Source: Thermoplasmatales archaeon (GTDB lineage Archaea; Thermoplasmatota; Thermoplasmata; Methanomassiliicoccales; Methanomethylophilaceae). Taken from it: 64,000 bases of DNA. The stretch is from the NCBI GenBank assembly GCA_012520845.1, contig JAAYNL010000018.1, positions 1-64,000 of the forward strand, written 5' to 3'. Below the pieces are notes generated by a model that saw only the letters and a list, made by a program, of their open reading frames with translations, did no database searches and was not told the DNA's origin. Of the stretch, positions 50,280 to 59,300 are shown piece after piece. The translations under genes and the position numbers were made by a program. Within the stretch, counting starts at the first letter, position 1. The number at the start of each line of letters is the position of its first letter.

Positions 50280-51302
50280 TCATTCCGCCGTTTCGTCCAG
50301 CAGGGTCCCCTCGATGACGGTGGAAAGCACCGTGTCTGGGTTGGGATCCACGTCCCTGCGGTCGGCGAGCCTGAGGGAAACGTAGTCCCCCAGGAGGACG
50401 CATATGAGGCTTTTCTCCAGGTTGTTGTCGCCGTCGATATAATAAACGTAGAGGTCGAGGTCGCTGTCCCTCAACACCCCCAGGGTGGTGTCGGTCATCC
50501 CCCTTATGAGCTCCGAGGCGCCGGTATCATAGATGATTATCGGAAGGAAATGGTCGGAGAGGCCGTCCTCCGTCCACCCGATTATCTCGTTGTGGTTGAA
50601 CCCGGGGATGGTGCCGCAGAACGCGATCGTACTGGAATTCTCGTTGATCTGGGACTTCCACCGGAGGGATACGGGCCTCATGTTGGACAGGCTGTACACC
50701 ACGGGTATCTTGAAACCGATCCTGTCGACGATCTCCGTGGCGGCGTTCTCCTCGGTCTCCAGCTCGTCCCTGACCCTCTTGAGCCTCGGGAGCATTGCCT
50801 CGGCGTGGGACCTGAACTCGCAGACCCCGATTTTCTCGAAAATCATGCCCAGGGCGCCGACCAGATAGCCCATGGCGGCCCTCGGCGGCATCCCGCCGGG
50901 CAGTTGGACGAGGGTGCACCTGCCGTTCTCCCTGCACAGATCCATCAGGGCGCCGCCGGAGGTCACGCAGACGACGGCGCACTTCCTGCGCACGGCGGTC
51001 TTGAACATGTTCCTGACCTCCCGGGTGTTGCCGGAATAGCTGACGAGGATCACCATGGTGTCCTGGCCCGCCCATTTCGGGATTTCCATGTTCCTGACGA
51101 CGACCACCTGGGTCTTGGAATACTGATTGACGAAATCGGAAACAATGTCCCCGGCCGTCGCGGAATTGCCCAGGCCGCAAACGCAGATTTTCGTCTTCTT
51201 CGGCAGCTTCGGCAATTCCATCGAGAGGGCTTCCTCCAACTGTTCGGGCATGCTCCTCAGGCGCCTGCCCAACTCGCCGTCGAAATTGCGTGTGGTCCGC
51301 AT
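50280..51302 (-). CDS. Bifunctional phosphoglucose/phosphomannose isomerase (SIS family)
   Basis: A 340-residue two-SIS-domain protein. ICVCGLGNSATAGDIVSDFV and VILVSYSGNTREVRNMF in the first domain, and FNHNEIIGWTEDG in the second, match the archaeal PGI/PMI group that isomerises glucose 6-phosphate or mannose 6-phosphate to fructose 6-phosphate. It would take up the product of the FBP phosphatase encoded at 10819. A TATA-like ATTTATATGC (about 51322-51332) lies about 25 nt upstream. Confidence 0.85.
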   Translation of the reverse strand: MRTTRNFDGELGRRLRSMPEQLEEALSMELPKLPKKTKICVCGLGNSATAGDIVSDFVNQYSKTQVVVVRNMEIPKWAGQDTMVILVSYSGNTREVRNMFKTAVRRKCAVVCVTSGGALMDLCRENGRCTLVQLPGGMPPRAAMGYLVGALGMIFEKIGVCEFRSHAEAMLPRLKRVRDELETEENAATEIVDRIGFKIPVVYSLSNMRPVSLRWKSQINENSSTIAFCGTIPGFNHNEIIGWTEDGLSDHFLPIIIYDTGASELIRGMTDTTLGVLRDSDLDLYVYYIDGDNNLEKSLICVLLGDYVSLRLADRRDVDPNPDTVLSTVIEGTLLDETAE

Positions 51303-51312
51303 GTCCCCCGTC

Positions 51313-51329
51313 TATATGCAACGCATATA
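51313..51329. promoter_or_regulatory. Perfect 7-bp dyad at the promoter of the sugar isomerase
   Basis: TATATGC-AAC-GCATATA lies 11 nt before the ATG at 51302 and overlaps the TATA-like box on the minus strand. It could be an operator or a fortuitous AT-rich palindrome. Confidence 0.4.
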
Positions 51330-51380
51330 AATAGAATTATTGCGGGAATTGCCCTGTTACAAGGTTTATTGTACTTGGGC

Positions 51381-51406
51381 AACCCGTTTATTATATCCAA
51401 CGGGTT
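51381..51406 (+). promoter_or_regulatory. Riboflavin operon promoter: TATA box inside a perfect 8-bp dyad
   Basis: AACCCGTT (51381-51388) and AACGGGTT (51399-51406) enclose TATTATATCC. The TATA-like element lies about 30-35 nt before the ribB ATG at 51426. A protein bound to this dyad would block TBP, so it is a candidate operator for flavin control, for example by an RbkR-type regulator; no such regulator gene is in the window. Confidence 0.6.
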
Positions 51407-51425
51407 CCACCCACCGGTAGACATA

Positions 51426-52124
51426 ATGGCCGTTAAAGACGCCTTGGAGGCTATAAAGAGGGGCGAAATCGTGTTGGTTTTCGATTTCGACGACAGGGAA
51501 GGGGAGACCGACATGACCATCGCCTCGGAATTCATCACCCCTGGGCACATAACCCGGATGAGGAAGGACGCCGGGGGCCTGCTATGCACCACCACACCCT
51601 TCGCCGCCGCCAAGGAGATTGGGCTGCCCTTCATGTCCGACGTCTTCTGGGACGGTTCCGGCAAATACCCCCTCCTGGCCGCCATGGCCCCCACGGACAT
51701 ACCCTACGACAGGACGAAGTCGTCCTTCGGCGTCACCATCAACCACAGGAAAACGTTTACCGGCATCACCGACAGGGACAGGGCGCTGACCATCACCGAG
51801 TACGCCGAGACCCTGTTCTCCGGGAAGCCCGCGGAGGAAATCAGGAGGGAGATGGGCGAACGCTTCCGGGCGCCCGGCCACGTCCACCTGCTGAACACCA
51901 GCGAGAGGATCCTCGACGGCAGGAAGGGGCACACCGAGCTCTGCACCGCGCTTATGATAATGGCCGGCGTGAAGCCGTCCGCGACCATCTGCGAGATGAT
52001 GGCGGACGACGGCAACGCCCTTAAGAAGGACGAGGCCATGGAGTACGCCAAGGAACACGGCCTGGTCTTCGTCGAGGGGAAGGACGTCGTCGACGCCTGG
52101 GCCGCCTGGAAAAAGAAAGGGTGA
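51426..52124 (+). CDS. ribB: 3,4-dihydroxy-2-butanone 4-phosphate synthase
   Basis: A 232-residue RibB that converts ribulose 5-phosphate to the four-carbon precursor of riboflavin. VFDFDDREGETDMTIASEFI carries the catalytic acidic residues (DDREGE), and APGHVHLL and GHTELCTALM are family motifs. It is the first gene of a four-gene riboflavin/FAD operon. The ATG at 51426 is chosen by homology; the upstream open frame is non-homologous. Confidence 0.96.
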   Translation: MAVKDALEAIKRGEIVLVFDFDDREGETDMTIASEFITPGHITRMRKDAGGLLCTTTPFAAAKEIGLPFMSDVFWDGSGKYPLLAAMAPTDIPYDRTKSSFGVTINHRKTFTGITDRDRALTITEYAETLFSGKPAEEIRREMGERFRAPGHVHLLNTSERILDGRKGHTELCTALMIMAGVKPSATICEMMADDGNALKKDEAMEYAKEHGLVFVEGKDVVDAWAAWKKKG

Positions 52125-52128
52125 ACCG

Positions 52129-53021
<893 letters not shown>

Positions 53022-53025
53022 AAAC

Positions 53026-53439
53026 ATGACAAAGAAATACAATCTGGCGATAGTGGCCGCGGAATTCAACTACGACATCACGTCCATGATGATCGAGAGG
53101 GCCAGGGCCCAGGCGGAATTCCTTGAGGTCAACATAGCGGAGACCGTGATGGTCCCGGGCGTCTTCGACATGCCCCTGGCGATCAAGAAGATGCTGAAGA
53201 GGAAGGACATAGACGGCGTCGTCACCCTCGGCGCCGTCATCGAGGGCAGCACCGAGCACGACGAGGTCGTCATCGCGCACGCCGCGAGGAAAATCGCGGA
53301 CCTTTCGCTGGAATTCGAGAAACCCGTCTCCCTCGGGATAACCGGGCCGGGCATGACCCAGCTCGAGGCCGTCGAGAGGATAGAGAAGGGCAGGGACGCC
53401 GTCGACGTCGTCGTGAAGATGCTGAAGCGCCTGGCCTAA
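53026..53439 (+). CDS. ribH: 6,7-dimethyl-8-ribityllumazine synthase
   Basis: A 137-residue lumazine synthase. IVAAEFNYDITSMMIERA, VPGVFDMPLAIKKML and LGAVIEGSTEHDEVV are the substrate-binding motifs (E-F-N, PG-x-x-E/D, G-x-V-I-x-G-x-T-x-H). It condenses the RibB product with the ribitylaminopyrimidine. It starts 5 nt after ribC and is the last gene of the operon, overlapping the convergent aminotransferase by 4 nt. Confidence 0.95.
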   Translation: MTKKYNLAIVAAEFNYDITSMMIERARAQAEFLEVNIAETVMVPGVFDMPLAIKKMLKRKDIDGVVTLGAVIEGSTEHDEVVIAHAARKIADLSLEFEKPVSLGITGPGMTQLEAVERIEKGRDAVDVVVKMLKRLA

Positions 53440-54644
53440 GCCCGGCGTTTCCGCATGAACGACTCCAACCTGTCGTAGGCCCTTTCCAGGGTCTCGACCG
53501 GCGGCAGGAGTATGGTCCTGAAGTGGCCGCCGCCGTATTCCTCGCAGAATCCGGAACCGTGCACCAGGACCACCCCCTCCTCCCGCATGAGGTCCAGGAC
53601 GAAGTCCTTGTCCGACTTCCACGAGGTCAGTTCCACCCTTGGGAACATGTACATCGCGCCCATCGCCCGCTGCGTCGAGATGCCGGGGATCTCGTTCAAC
53701 CGTTTATACGAGAAATCGGCCCTTTCCTTCAGCTTCCTGTTCATGTCCCTGACGTAGTCCTGGGGCCCCTGCAACGAAGACTTCGCGGCCCATTGGCACG
53801 GGACGTTGGGGCAGATGCGGGCCCGCATCTGCTTCATCATCCCCTCGAACACGTCGTCGAGGACGCCGTCGGAATCCATGTAGTAGCAGTAGCCGATGCG
53901 CCAGCCGGGCATCAGGTTGACCTTCGAGAAACCGTTGAATATTATGCGGGGCACGTCGCTGGGAAGCCGGGAGGCGGAGTAGAACCTGGTGCCGAACGTG
54001 ATCAGGTCGTAGATTTCGTCGGATATGAGCGGTATGCCGTGTTCGGCGGCGATGTCCCCGATCTCCCTGATCGATTTCTCGGGGTAGACGGCGCCGGTCG
54101 GGTTGTTCGGGTTTATCACGACGATCGCCTTGGTTTTCTCCGTGATACGTTCACGGATCATGTCAATGTCCGGGCGCCAAGCCTCATCCTCGATCTGCCT
54201 GTACGGGACGGCCTTCCCCTCGTAGTAGCCTATGTACTGGGCATACGAAGGGTAGCCGGGGCCGGGGACGAGCACCTCGTCGCCCCTGTCCAACAGGGTG
54301 CCAAGGACGACGTTGATTGCCTCGCCCACGCCGCTGGTGACGCACACCCTGTCCGGGGAGACGTCGGCGCCGTGCTTTTCCTTCTCGCGTTCGGCGATCG
54401 CCACGCGGAAACCGATGTCCCCCTGAGAGTCGCCGTAGCCATTGTCGACGTTGTCCACGGCCTCCCTCAGGGCGGCCTTGAAATACTCGGGCGTCTCGAA
54501 ATCCCATTTGTTGGGGTCGCCGATGTTCAGGCGTATCATGTCCATGCCGGCGGCGGCCAACTCGTCCGCCGGGACGGATACCTCCCGGATGGCGTAGTAC
54601 ATCGCCTTGGAACGCTCGGACGGTTTGATTCTGCGACGGGACAT
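53436..54644 (-). CDS. Class I/II aminotransferase, probable alanine/aspartate type
   Basis: A 402-residue PLP aminotransferase. MIRLNIGDPNKWDFETPEYF, INPNNPTGAVYPEKSI, LISDEIYDLITF and NGFSKVNLMPGWRIGY (PLP lysine in FSK) are fold-type I motifs, close to AlaT/AspC-like enzymes of archaea. The substrate cannot be fixed from sequence. ATG 54644 is chosen; a TATA-like GTTATATAC at about 54674-54682 fits a short leader. Confidence 0.88.
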   Translation of the reverse strand: MSRRRIKPSERSKAMYYAIREVSVPADELAAAGMDMIRLNIGDPNKWDFETPEYFKAALREAVDNVDNGYGDSQGDIGFRVAIAEREKEKHGADVSPDRVCVTSGVGEAINVVLGTLLDRGDEVLVPGPGYPSYAQYIGYYEGKAVPYRQIEDEAWRPDIDMIRERITEKTKAIVVINPNNPTGAVYPEKSIREIGDIAAEHGIPLISDEIYDLITFGTRFYSASRLPSDVPRIIFNGFSKVNLMPGWRIGYCYYMDSDGVLDDVFEGMMKQMRARICPNVPCQWAAKSSLQGPQDYVRDMNRKLKERADFSYKRLNEIPGISTQRAMGAMYMFPRVELTSWKSDKDFVLDLMREEGVVLVHGSGFCEEYGGGHFRTILLPPVETLERAYDRLESFMRKRRA

Positions 54645-54773
54645 TGGAATCGTCAATGGGTAGCCACCGGTGAGTATATAACCAGGACGTTTAGGCCTTT
54701 ACCCGCGCCGGCCGTCAAAAACCTTCGTCCACGACGGGGCAACCGTTTAAACGCCAATGGGGCATGGGGGCTC

Positions 54774-56696
54774 GTGGCCAGAATCCGCCTGGGGAAGAAC
54801 CACCTGCGTTGGTGCTACGATTGCAACCTTCCCATTTTGGAATCGAGGGAATGCCCGAGTTGCGGCGGGAAAACCTCCGAGGTCACAGTCACCCCGCCGG
54901 GGGACCTGCGTCCGGCCTTCCCCTTCGACCTGGATTTGATCCGTTCCGTCGCCGACGGGCAGTTCGGCCCCGGCACGGGGGACGCCCTGTTGCCCAGGGG
55001 GAACGCCGTCGTACTCAACAAATCCCCGTCCCTGGACAGGATGGACGAGATTATCGTCGACGGGGTCGCGGTCGCGTCCCTGCGTTTCGATCTGAACGGC
55101 GAATGGACCCTCGTCGCCAGGATGCAGGGCGCCATGCGGATGGGGCCGGTCGCGACGAAGAATTGCGTCGTGGCCCACCCGAACGCCGTCAGGTTCGTCG
55201 AGGACGGCATGAACCTTATGGCACCGGGCGTCGAGGACGCCGACCCGGGGATATCCGAGGGGGAGGAAGTGCTTGTCGTCACCCGCGACCGGCGCGCGAT
55301 CGCCACCGGCGTCGCCAGGATGTCCGGCCCGGACATGGTCGCCCGGGACAAAGGCATGGCCGTCAAGACGAAATGGACGAAGCCCGAGGACCCCGTCGGC
55401 CCCGGCAGGGCGTGGGACTGGGACTCCATCGCGGAAGCCAATTCCGGCGTCATCGGAAGAAGGGCGGACGAGGCCGTGACGTTCATACACCGCACCATGG
55501 AAAAATACGGTCTGCCAACGGTCGTCTCGTTTTCCGGGGGCAAGGACAGCCTCGCCACCCTCCTCCTCGCGTTGCGCGCCGGCCTCAAACCGCGGGTGTT
55601 CTTCGTCGACACGGGCCTTGAGTTCCCGGAGACCGTCGCCCACGTGAAGGAAACCGCGGAAAGGCACGGCCTGGAACTTGTCATGGAGTCCGTCCCCAAA
55701 GAGATTTTCTTCGACAACCTGCCCCACTTCGGCCCGCCCGCCAAGGATTACAGGTGGTGCTGCAAAACCAACAAGCTCGGGCCGATCGTCAGGGCGACGA
55801 ACTCCCACTTCCCCAACGGCGTGCTCTCGCTCATCGGCCAACGGAGATACGAGTCCGAGGCTCGCAAGAACAAACCCAGGGTCTGGAGGAACCCGTGGAC
55901 CCCGGGCCAGATCGGGGCGTCGCCGATACAGGAGTGGAACTCCCTGCACGTCTGGCTGTACATCTTCCTGGAAAAGGAGCCTTTCAACCCATGGTACGGG
56001 ATGGGTTTGGACCGGATTGGCTGCTTCCTCTGCCCGGCCTCGGACCTGGCGGAACTGGGGTTAGTTTCAAGGGGTTCCCCGATATACGGTGAATGGGACG
56101 CGTTCCTCACCGAATACATGGAATCGCGCGGCCTCCCGCGGGAATGGAAGGACTTCGCCCTGTGGAGATGGAAGGACGCCCCGGATTCGATAAGGCAGGA
56201 GGTATCCAGGTTGACGGGCAAGGACGTATCCGAATTGACGAGGCAGGCCACGCCCCCCAAGGGCGGCAGGTTGCGCCTCAGGGTGCAGGACGGCTACTCC
56301 CCATGCACGATCGGCTACAGCGTGGAGGCGGCCATATCGAGGCCCGTCGATTTGGTAAGGCTGGCGAGGTTCGCCCATGCCATGGCCTCGCTGGTGGAAC
56401 TGGGCGGGGACGGGGAATGGCTGGAGGCCGACTTCCTAACGGTCTACAGGGAGGGTTCCATCGTGTCCAAGGCCACTGTCGAGGACGACGCCAGGAGCCA
56501 AATCCGCCGCATGTGGTCCCTGATCATCCGTTCGGAGGAATGCGCCGGGTGCGGCCTGTGCGAGACCCGTTGCGAAGCCGGCGCCCTGAGGATGGAGAAC
56601 GGCATCGTGGAGATGCACGAGGACAACTGCATCAGGTGCGGCGACTGCTTCGGGCCCTGCCCGGCGGAGAAGTTCAGCGACGGTGACATGGATTGA
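54774..56696 (+). CDS. Multidomain PAPS-reductase-like protein with zinc ribbon, PUA-like and ferredoxin domains
   Basis: A 640-residue protein. An N-terminal zinc ribbon has C14, C17, C27 and C30. About 100-200 resembles a PUA RNA-binding domain (VVAHPNAVRFVEDGMNLMAP). About 240-430 is a PP-loop/PAPS-reductase domain (VVSFSGGKDSLATLLL, ...WCCKTNKLGPI, IGQRRYES). The C-terminus is a 2[4Fe-4S] ferredoxin (CAGCGLCETRCEAG and CIRCGDCFGPCPAEK). Similar archaeal fusions are annotated as PAPS reductases, but PUA plus PP-loop suggests RNA sulfuration or another nucleotide reaction. GTG 54774 is chosen, as a TATA-like GTTTAAAC at 54745-54752 gives leaderless spacing and no ATG is in frame. Confidence 0.85.
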   Translation: MARIRLGKNHLRWCYDCNLPILESRECPSCGGKTSEVTVTPPGDLRPAFPFDLDLIRSVADGQFGPGTGDALLPRGNAVVLNKSPSLDRMDEIIVDGVAVASLRFDLNGEWTLVARMQGAMRMGPVATKNCVVAHPNAVRFVEDGMNLMAPGVEDADPGISEGEEVLVVTRDRRAIATGVARMSGPDMVARDKGMAVKTKWTKPEDPVGPGRAWDWDSIAEANSGVIGRRADEAVTFIHRTMEKYGLPTVVSFSGGKDSLATLLLALRAGLKPRVFFVDTGLEFPETVAHVKETAERHGLELVMESVPKEIFFDNLPHFGPPAKDYRWCCKTNKLGPIVRATNSHFPNGVLSLIGQRRYESEARKNKPRVWRNPWTPGQIGASPIQEWNSLHVWLYIFLEKEPFNPWYGMGLDRIGCFLCPASDLAELGLVSRGSPIYGEWDAFLTEYMESRGLPREWKDFALWRWKDAPDSIRQEVSRLTGKDVSELTRQATPPKGGRLRLRVQDGYSPCTIGYSVEAAISRPVDLVRLARFAHAMASLVELGGDGEWLEADFLTVYREGSIVSKATVEDDARSQIRRMWSLIIRSEECAGCGLCETRCEAGALRMENGIVEMHEDNCIRCGDCFGPCPAEKFSDGDMD

Positions 56697-56732
56697 GTCC
56701 TTTGCCGGCGGGATGCCCCGTTTCCTACCTCA

Positions 56733-56847
56733 GTTCCGATATTGTCCGAAGTTTGGTTCCGACATTGTCCGAAGTTTGGTTCCGACATTGTCCGAAGTTT
56801 GGTTCCGACATTGTCCGAAGTTTGGTTCCGACATTGTCCGAAGTTTT
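56733..56847. repeat. Five tandem 23-bp palindromic repeats upstream of the DUF4143 ATPase
   Basis: Copies start at 56733, 56756, 56779, 56802 and 56825 with exact 23-bp spacing. Each contains TTCCGACATTGTCCGAA (first copy T for C at one position), a near-palindrome with arms TTC-GACA and TGTC-GAA, followed by GTTTG. No unique spacers separate them, so this is not CRISPR. The array ends in an AT-rich promoter region. Confidence 0.95.
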
Positions 56848-56848
56848 T

Positions 56849-56920
56849 TAAATTAAATCAAAAATTTTATATAACATAATAAGATATAAACAAATAAAAC
56901 ATAAATAAACATTTGATATT
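56849..56920 (+). promoter_or_regulatory. AT-rich promoter region of the DUF4143 ATPase
   Basis: A stretch of about 70 bp is nearly all A/T with a TATA-like TTTTATATAAC near 56864, in strong contrast to the GC-rich surroundings. Repeat copies lie on both sides, so transcription would start between them. Confidence 0.55.
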
Positions 56921-56931
56921 ATGGAACAGAA

Positions 56932-56977
56932 CTTCCGACATTGTCCGAAGTTTGGTTCCGACAAAGTCGGAAGCGAG
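56932..56977. repeat. Two further 23-bp palindromic units in the leader of the DUF4143 ATPase
   Basis: Unit six (56932-56954) repeats TTCCGACATTGTCCGAA. Unit seven (56955-56977) is TTCCGAC-AAA-GTCGGAA, a perfect dyad. Both keep the 23-bp period. They lie just before, or within the first codons of, the ATPase gene, depending on which start is used. Confidence 0.9.
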
Positions 56978-56980
56978 GTT

Positions 56981-58246
56981 ATGAAGAAATATATCCCGAG
57001 GATAATCGACAGCGTGTTGGAAACGAGACTGAGGAGGTCCGGAGCGGTCCTTATAAAGGGCCCGAAATGGTGTGGCAAAACAACAACCGCCTCGATGAGG
57101 TCGAAAAGCATACTGAACCTGCAAAATCCAAAAATGCGGGAAAAATACCTGGAAACGGCGGCTACGGATCCGCTGTCCCTCCTAGATGGCGACAAACCCA
57201 GATTATTGGACGAATGGCAAATCGCGCCCAATCTGTGGGACGCGGTGAGACAGGCCGTCGACTCCATCGGGAAGCCTGGTCAATTCATCCTAACGGGCTC
57301 TTCCGTCCCCCCGTTGGAGAAAGGGATGCACTCCGGCGCAGGAAGGATATCCGAACTGTTGATGAGGACGATGAGCCTTTATGAATCCGGGGATTCCAAC
57401 GGACGCGTTTCGCTCGGCAAACTATTCGAGGGACGTGGCGAACCGATCACGTCCCCTTCCGGCCTGGGTTTGGAGGACGTGGCGTTCTGCACCGTGAGAG
57501 GCGGTTGGCCCTTCGCCCTGACGCTGTCCGCGGATGACGCGACGAAAATCGCCGGGGACTACCTCGAGACCATAGTGAACCGCAACATTAGCGAAATAGA
57601 CGGGGTGACCAGGAGCCCCGCCAGGGTGTGGAAAGTAATCCGGTCCTTGGCCAGAAACACGTCCACCCCCGCGACGTTGGAAACCATCCGCAAAGACATG
57701 TCCGGAGACGGGATTCCGGTTTCGACGAAAACCATCTCTGAGTACCTGGGGGCGTTGGAACGGCTGTACGTCACTGAGAACCTCGAGGCATGGAGCCCCG
57801 CGCTTCGTTCGAGGACCGTGATGAGGGCTACGCCGAAAAGACACTTCACCGACCCGTCCATCGCTTGCGCAGCGCTCAGCGCGTCGCCCGAGGACCTGTT
57901 GCAGGACCGCAATACGTTCGGCTTTCTTTTCGAGTCCCTTTGCGTAAGGGACCTGAGGGTATACGCCGACGCACTCGAGGGCAACGTGTTTCATTACAGA
58001 GACAAGAACAACCTGGAGGTGGACGCCGTTGTTCACCTACGCAACGGCAAATGGGGCGCGGTCGAAATCAAACTGTCGCCCAGGGGCGTCGACGATGCGG
58101 CCGAGAACCTCAAGAGGTTTTCGGAGAAAATCAACCACGAGCGCATGAGGGAACCTTCCTTCCTCATGGTCCTCACGGTGGACGACTTGGCATACCGAAG
58201 GCAGGACGGGGTATACGTCGTTCCAATTGGCTGCCTTGGGCCATGA
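56981..58246 (+). CDS. AAA_14/DUF4143-type ATPase
   Basis: A 421-residue protein. Walker A is IKGPKWCGKTTTA (about 25-37), Walker B-like is RLLDEWQIAPNLWD (about 73-86) and a sensor is QFILTGSSVPP. A winged-helix-like middle (STPATLETIRKDMSGDGIPV) and the C-terminal DUF4143 nuclease-like region (HYRDKNNLEVDAVVHL...WGAVEIKLS) follow; D and ExK positions resemble a PD-(D/E)XK core. Such ATPases are common in gut microbes and their role is unknown. ATG 56981 (MKKYIPR) follows a GAGG ribosome binding site; ATG 56921 would encode repeat units as protein and is less likely. Confidence 0.82.
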   Translation: MKKYIPRIIDSVLETRLRRSGAVLIKGPKWCGKTTTASMRSKSILNLQNPKMREKYLETAATDPLSLLDGDKPRLLDEWQIAPNLWDAVRQAVDSIGKPGQFILTGSSVPPLEKGMHSGAGRISELLMRTMSLYESGDSNGRVSLGKLFEGRGEPITSPSGLGLEDVAFCTVRGGWPFALTLSADDATKIAGDYLETIVNRNISEIDGVTRSPARVWKVIRSLARNTSTPATLETIRKDMSGDGIPVSTKTISEYLGALERLYVTENLEAWSPALRSRTVMRATPKRHFTDPSIACAALSASPEDLLQDRNTFGFLFESLCVRDLRVYADALEGNVFHYRDKNNLEVDAVVHLRNGKWGAVEIKLSPRGVDDAAENLKRFSEKINHERMREPSFLMVLTVDDLAYRRQDGVYVVPIGCLGP

Positions 58247-58325
58247 TCTGCCGAGCGACACAAAGGACAGGCCTACCGGAATTTAGTCTTGTCAAATCGG
58301 ACCAAATCGATTCAGTCACGTAAAC

Positions 58326-58369
58326 GTTTCCCACAATATGAGAAACGTATTTCCCATATTGTGGGAAAT
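58326..58369. repeat. Tandem palindromes before the DUF4143 remnant
   Basis: TTTCCCACAATATG (58327-58340) and CATATTGTGGGAAA (58355-58368) form a perfect 14-bp inverted repeat with a 14-nt loop. The right half is itself a perfect palindrome, ATTTCCCA-TATTG-TGGGAAAT (58349-58369), and the left half is a weaker one (GTTTC...GAAAC). Form and placement parallel the 23-bp units upstream of the intact ATPase. Confidence 0.85.
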
Positions 58370-58411
58370 GCGATTCCTGTTTTGTGAAAAACACATCCGA
58401 CGTTATTCGTA

Positions 58412-58563
58412 AACCTTCTGTTGCTTTTTGAATCCCCTTACATCAGGGACCTCAGGGCATACACGAATGTATTGAAGGAAATGCGTTCCATTCTCATGGC
58501 CCTCACAGCCGGGGAATTGGCGTACGGAGGAGAGGATGGGTCTAAGTCGTTCCCCCAATCTCC
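58412..58563 (+). pseudogene. Remnant of a second DUF4143 ATPase gene
   Basis: The reading frame encodes LLFESPYIRDLRAYTNVLKE, which aligns with FLFESLCVRDLRVYADALEG of the intact gene at 56981, followed at once by MRSILMALTAGELAYGGEDG, which aligns with its C-terminal PSFLMVLTVDDLAYRRQDG. About 90 residues between the two blocks, including the putative catalytic residues, are missing, and everything N-terminal is gone. It is therefore a decayed paralogue with an internal deletion. Its sequence differs enough that it is not a recent duplicate. Confidence 0.75.
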
Positions 58564-58649
58564 CAGACAGCTTCGATACCGTCGAACACGTATCGTTATC
58601 ATAACCAGCGTGACCTGGCGACTGAAAAGTTCGGCGAGGATGATATGGA

Positions 58650-59300
58650 TTAGGTCCTTTTGAAACCGCGGAATATCCATTTACCGATGGAGTTCACGCC
58701 GTACTTCACGGTCATCTTCAACGTCCTGTGCTGGCACCAGATTTCCACGTTTTTGGATAGGACGGCCTCCATCACGTCCCGCCACGTCCCGCAGGTGTCT
58801 GGCAGCTCCACGAGACCCAGGCCTATGCTGGAAAGGCTGTGGGCGTCGCTCCCCGCGGAAACGGGCAGCCCCTTCCTCTCGGCGATCTTCATCGCCTTCC
58901 TGTTGGCGGCGGGGGAGGACCTGCGGTTCAACCCCTCGATGCCGTCGAACCCGTCGATTATGTCCTTTTCCTTGAGGCCCGACCATATCCGGTGGGGATG
59001 GGCGACGAAGGCGTACCCGCCGGCGGCGTGTATCGCGTCGACGGTGTCCTTGACGGACATCATGGACGGTATGTCCTCGGTCACGCCGTAGGCCAGGATG
59101 TGGCCCGCGTCGGAAGTTATCTCGATGCCCGGCACAATGATGATGCGGTCCTCGTCCTTGACGTCCAAATACCCTTGGATGGTGTTGTGGTCCATGATGG
59201 CGATGCACCCCAGGCCGAGCTCGATCGCCCTCTCGACGATCTCCCGCGGGGTGGCCTTGCCGTCGGAGCGGGTGCTGTGGATGTGCAGGTCGGCCTTCAT
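58650..59300 (-). CDS. PHP-domain metal-dependent phosphoesterase
   Basis: A 216-residue PHP protein. MKADLHIHSTRSDGKATP, AIMDHNTIQGY, FVAHPHRIWSG and SAGSDAHSLSSIG supply the metal ligands. The family includes phosphatases acting on small molecules or nucleotides; the substrate is not evident. ATG 59300 overlaps the metG stop (ATGA), so the two are co-translated. The open frame upstream is non-homologous. Confidence 0.88.
   Translation of the reverse strand: MKADLHIHSTRSDGKATPREIVERAIELGLGCIAIMDHNTIQGYLDVKDEDRIIIVPGIEITSDAGHILAYGVTEDIPSMMSVKDTVDAIHAAGGYAFVAHPHRIWSGLKEKDIIDGFDGIEGLNRRSSPAANRKAMKIAERKGLPVSAGSDAHSLSSIGLGLVELPDTCGTWRDVMEAVLSKNVEIWCQHRTLKMTVKYGVNSIGKWIFRGFKRT

Noticed and set aside
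53523-54773. Long N-terminal part of the PAPS-reductase-like frame
   Set aside because: It is the antisense shadow of the aminotransferase gene; the zinc ribbon begins right after GTG 54774.
56733-56847. CRISPR array
   Set aside because: The repeats abut with no unique spacers, are only 23 bp long and no cas gene is nearby.
56849-56920. Replication origin from AT-rich stretch with repeats
   Set aside because: The repeats are gene-associated palindromes, there is no Cdc6/Orc gene or ORB-like element, and a TATA box explains the AT-richness.
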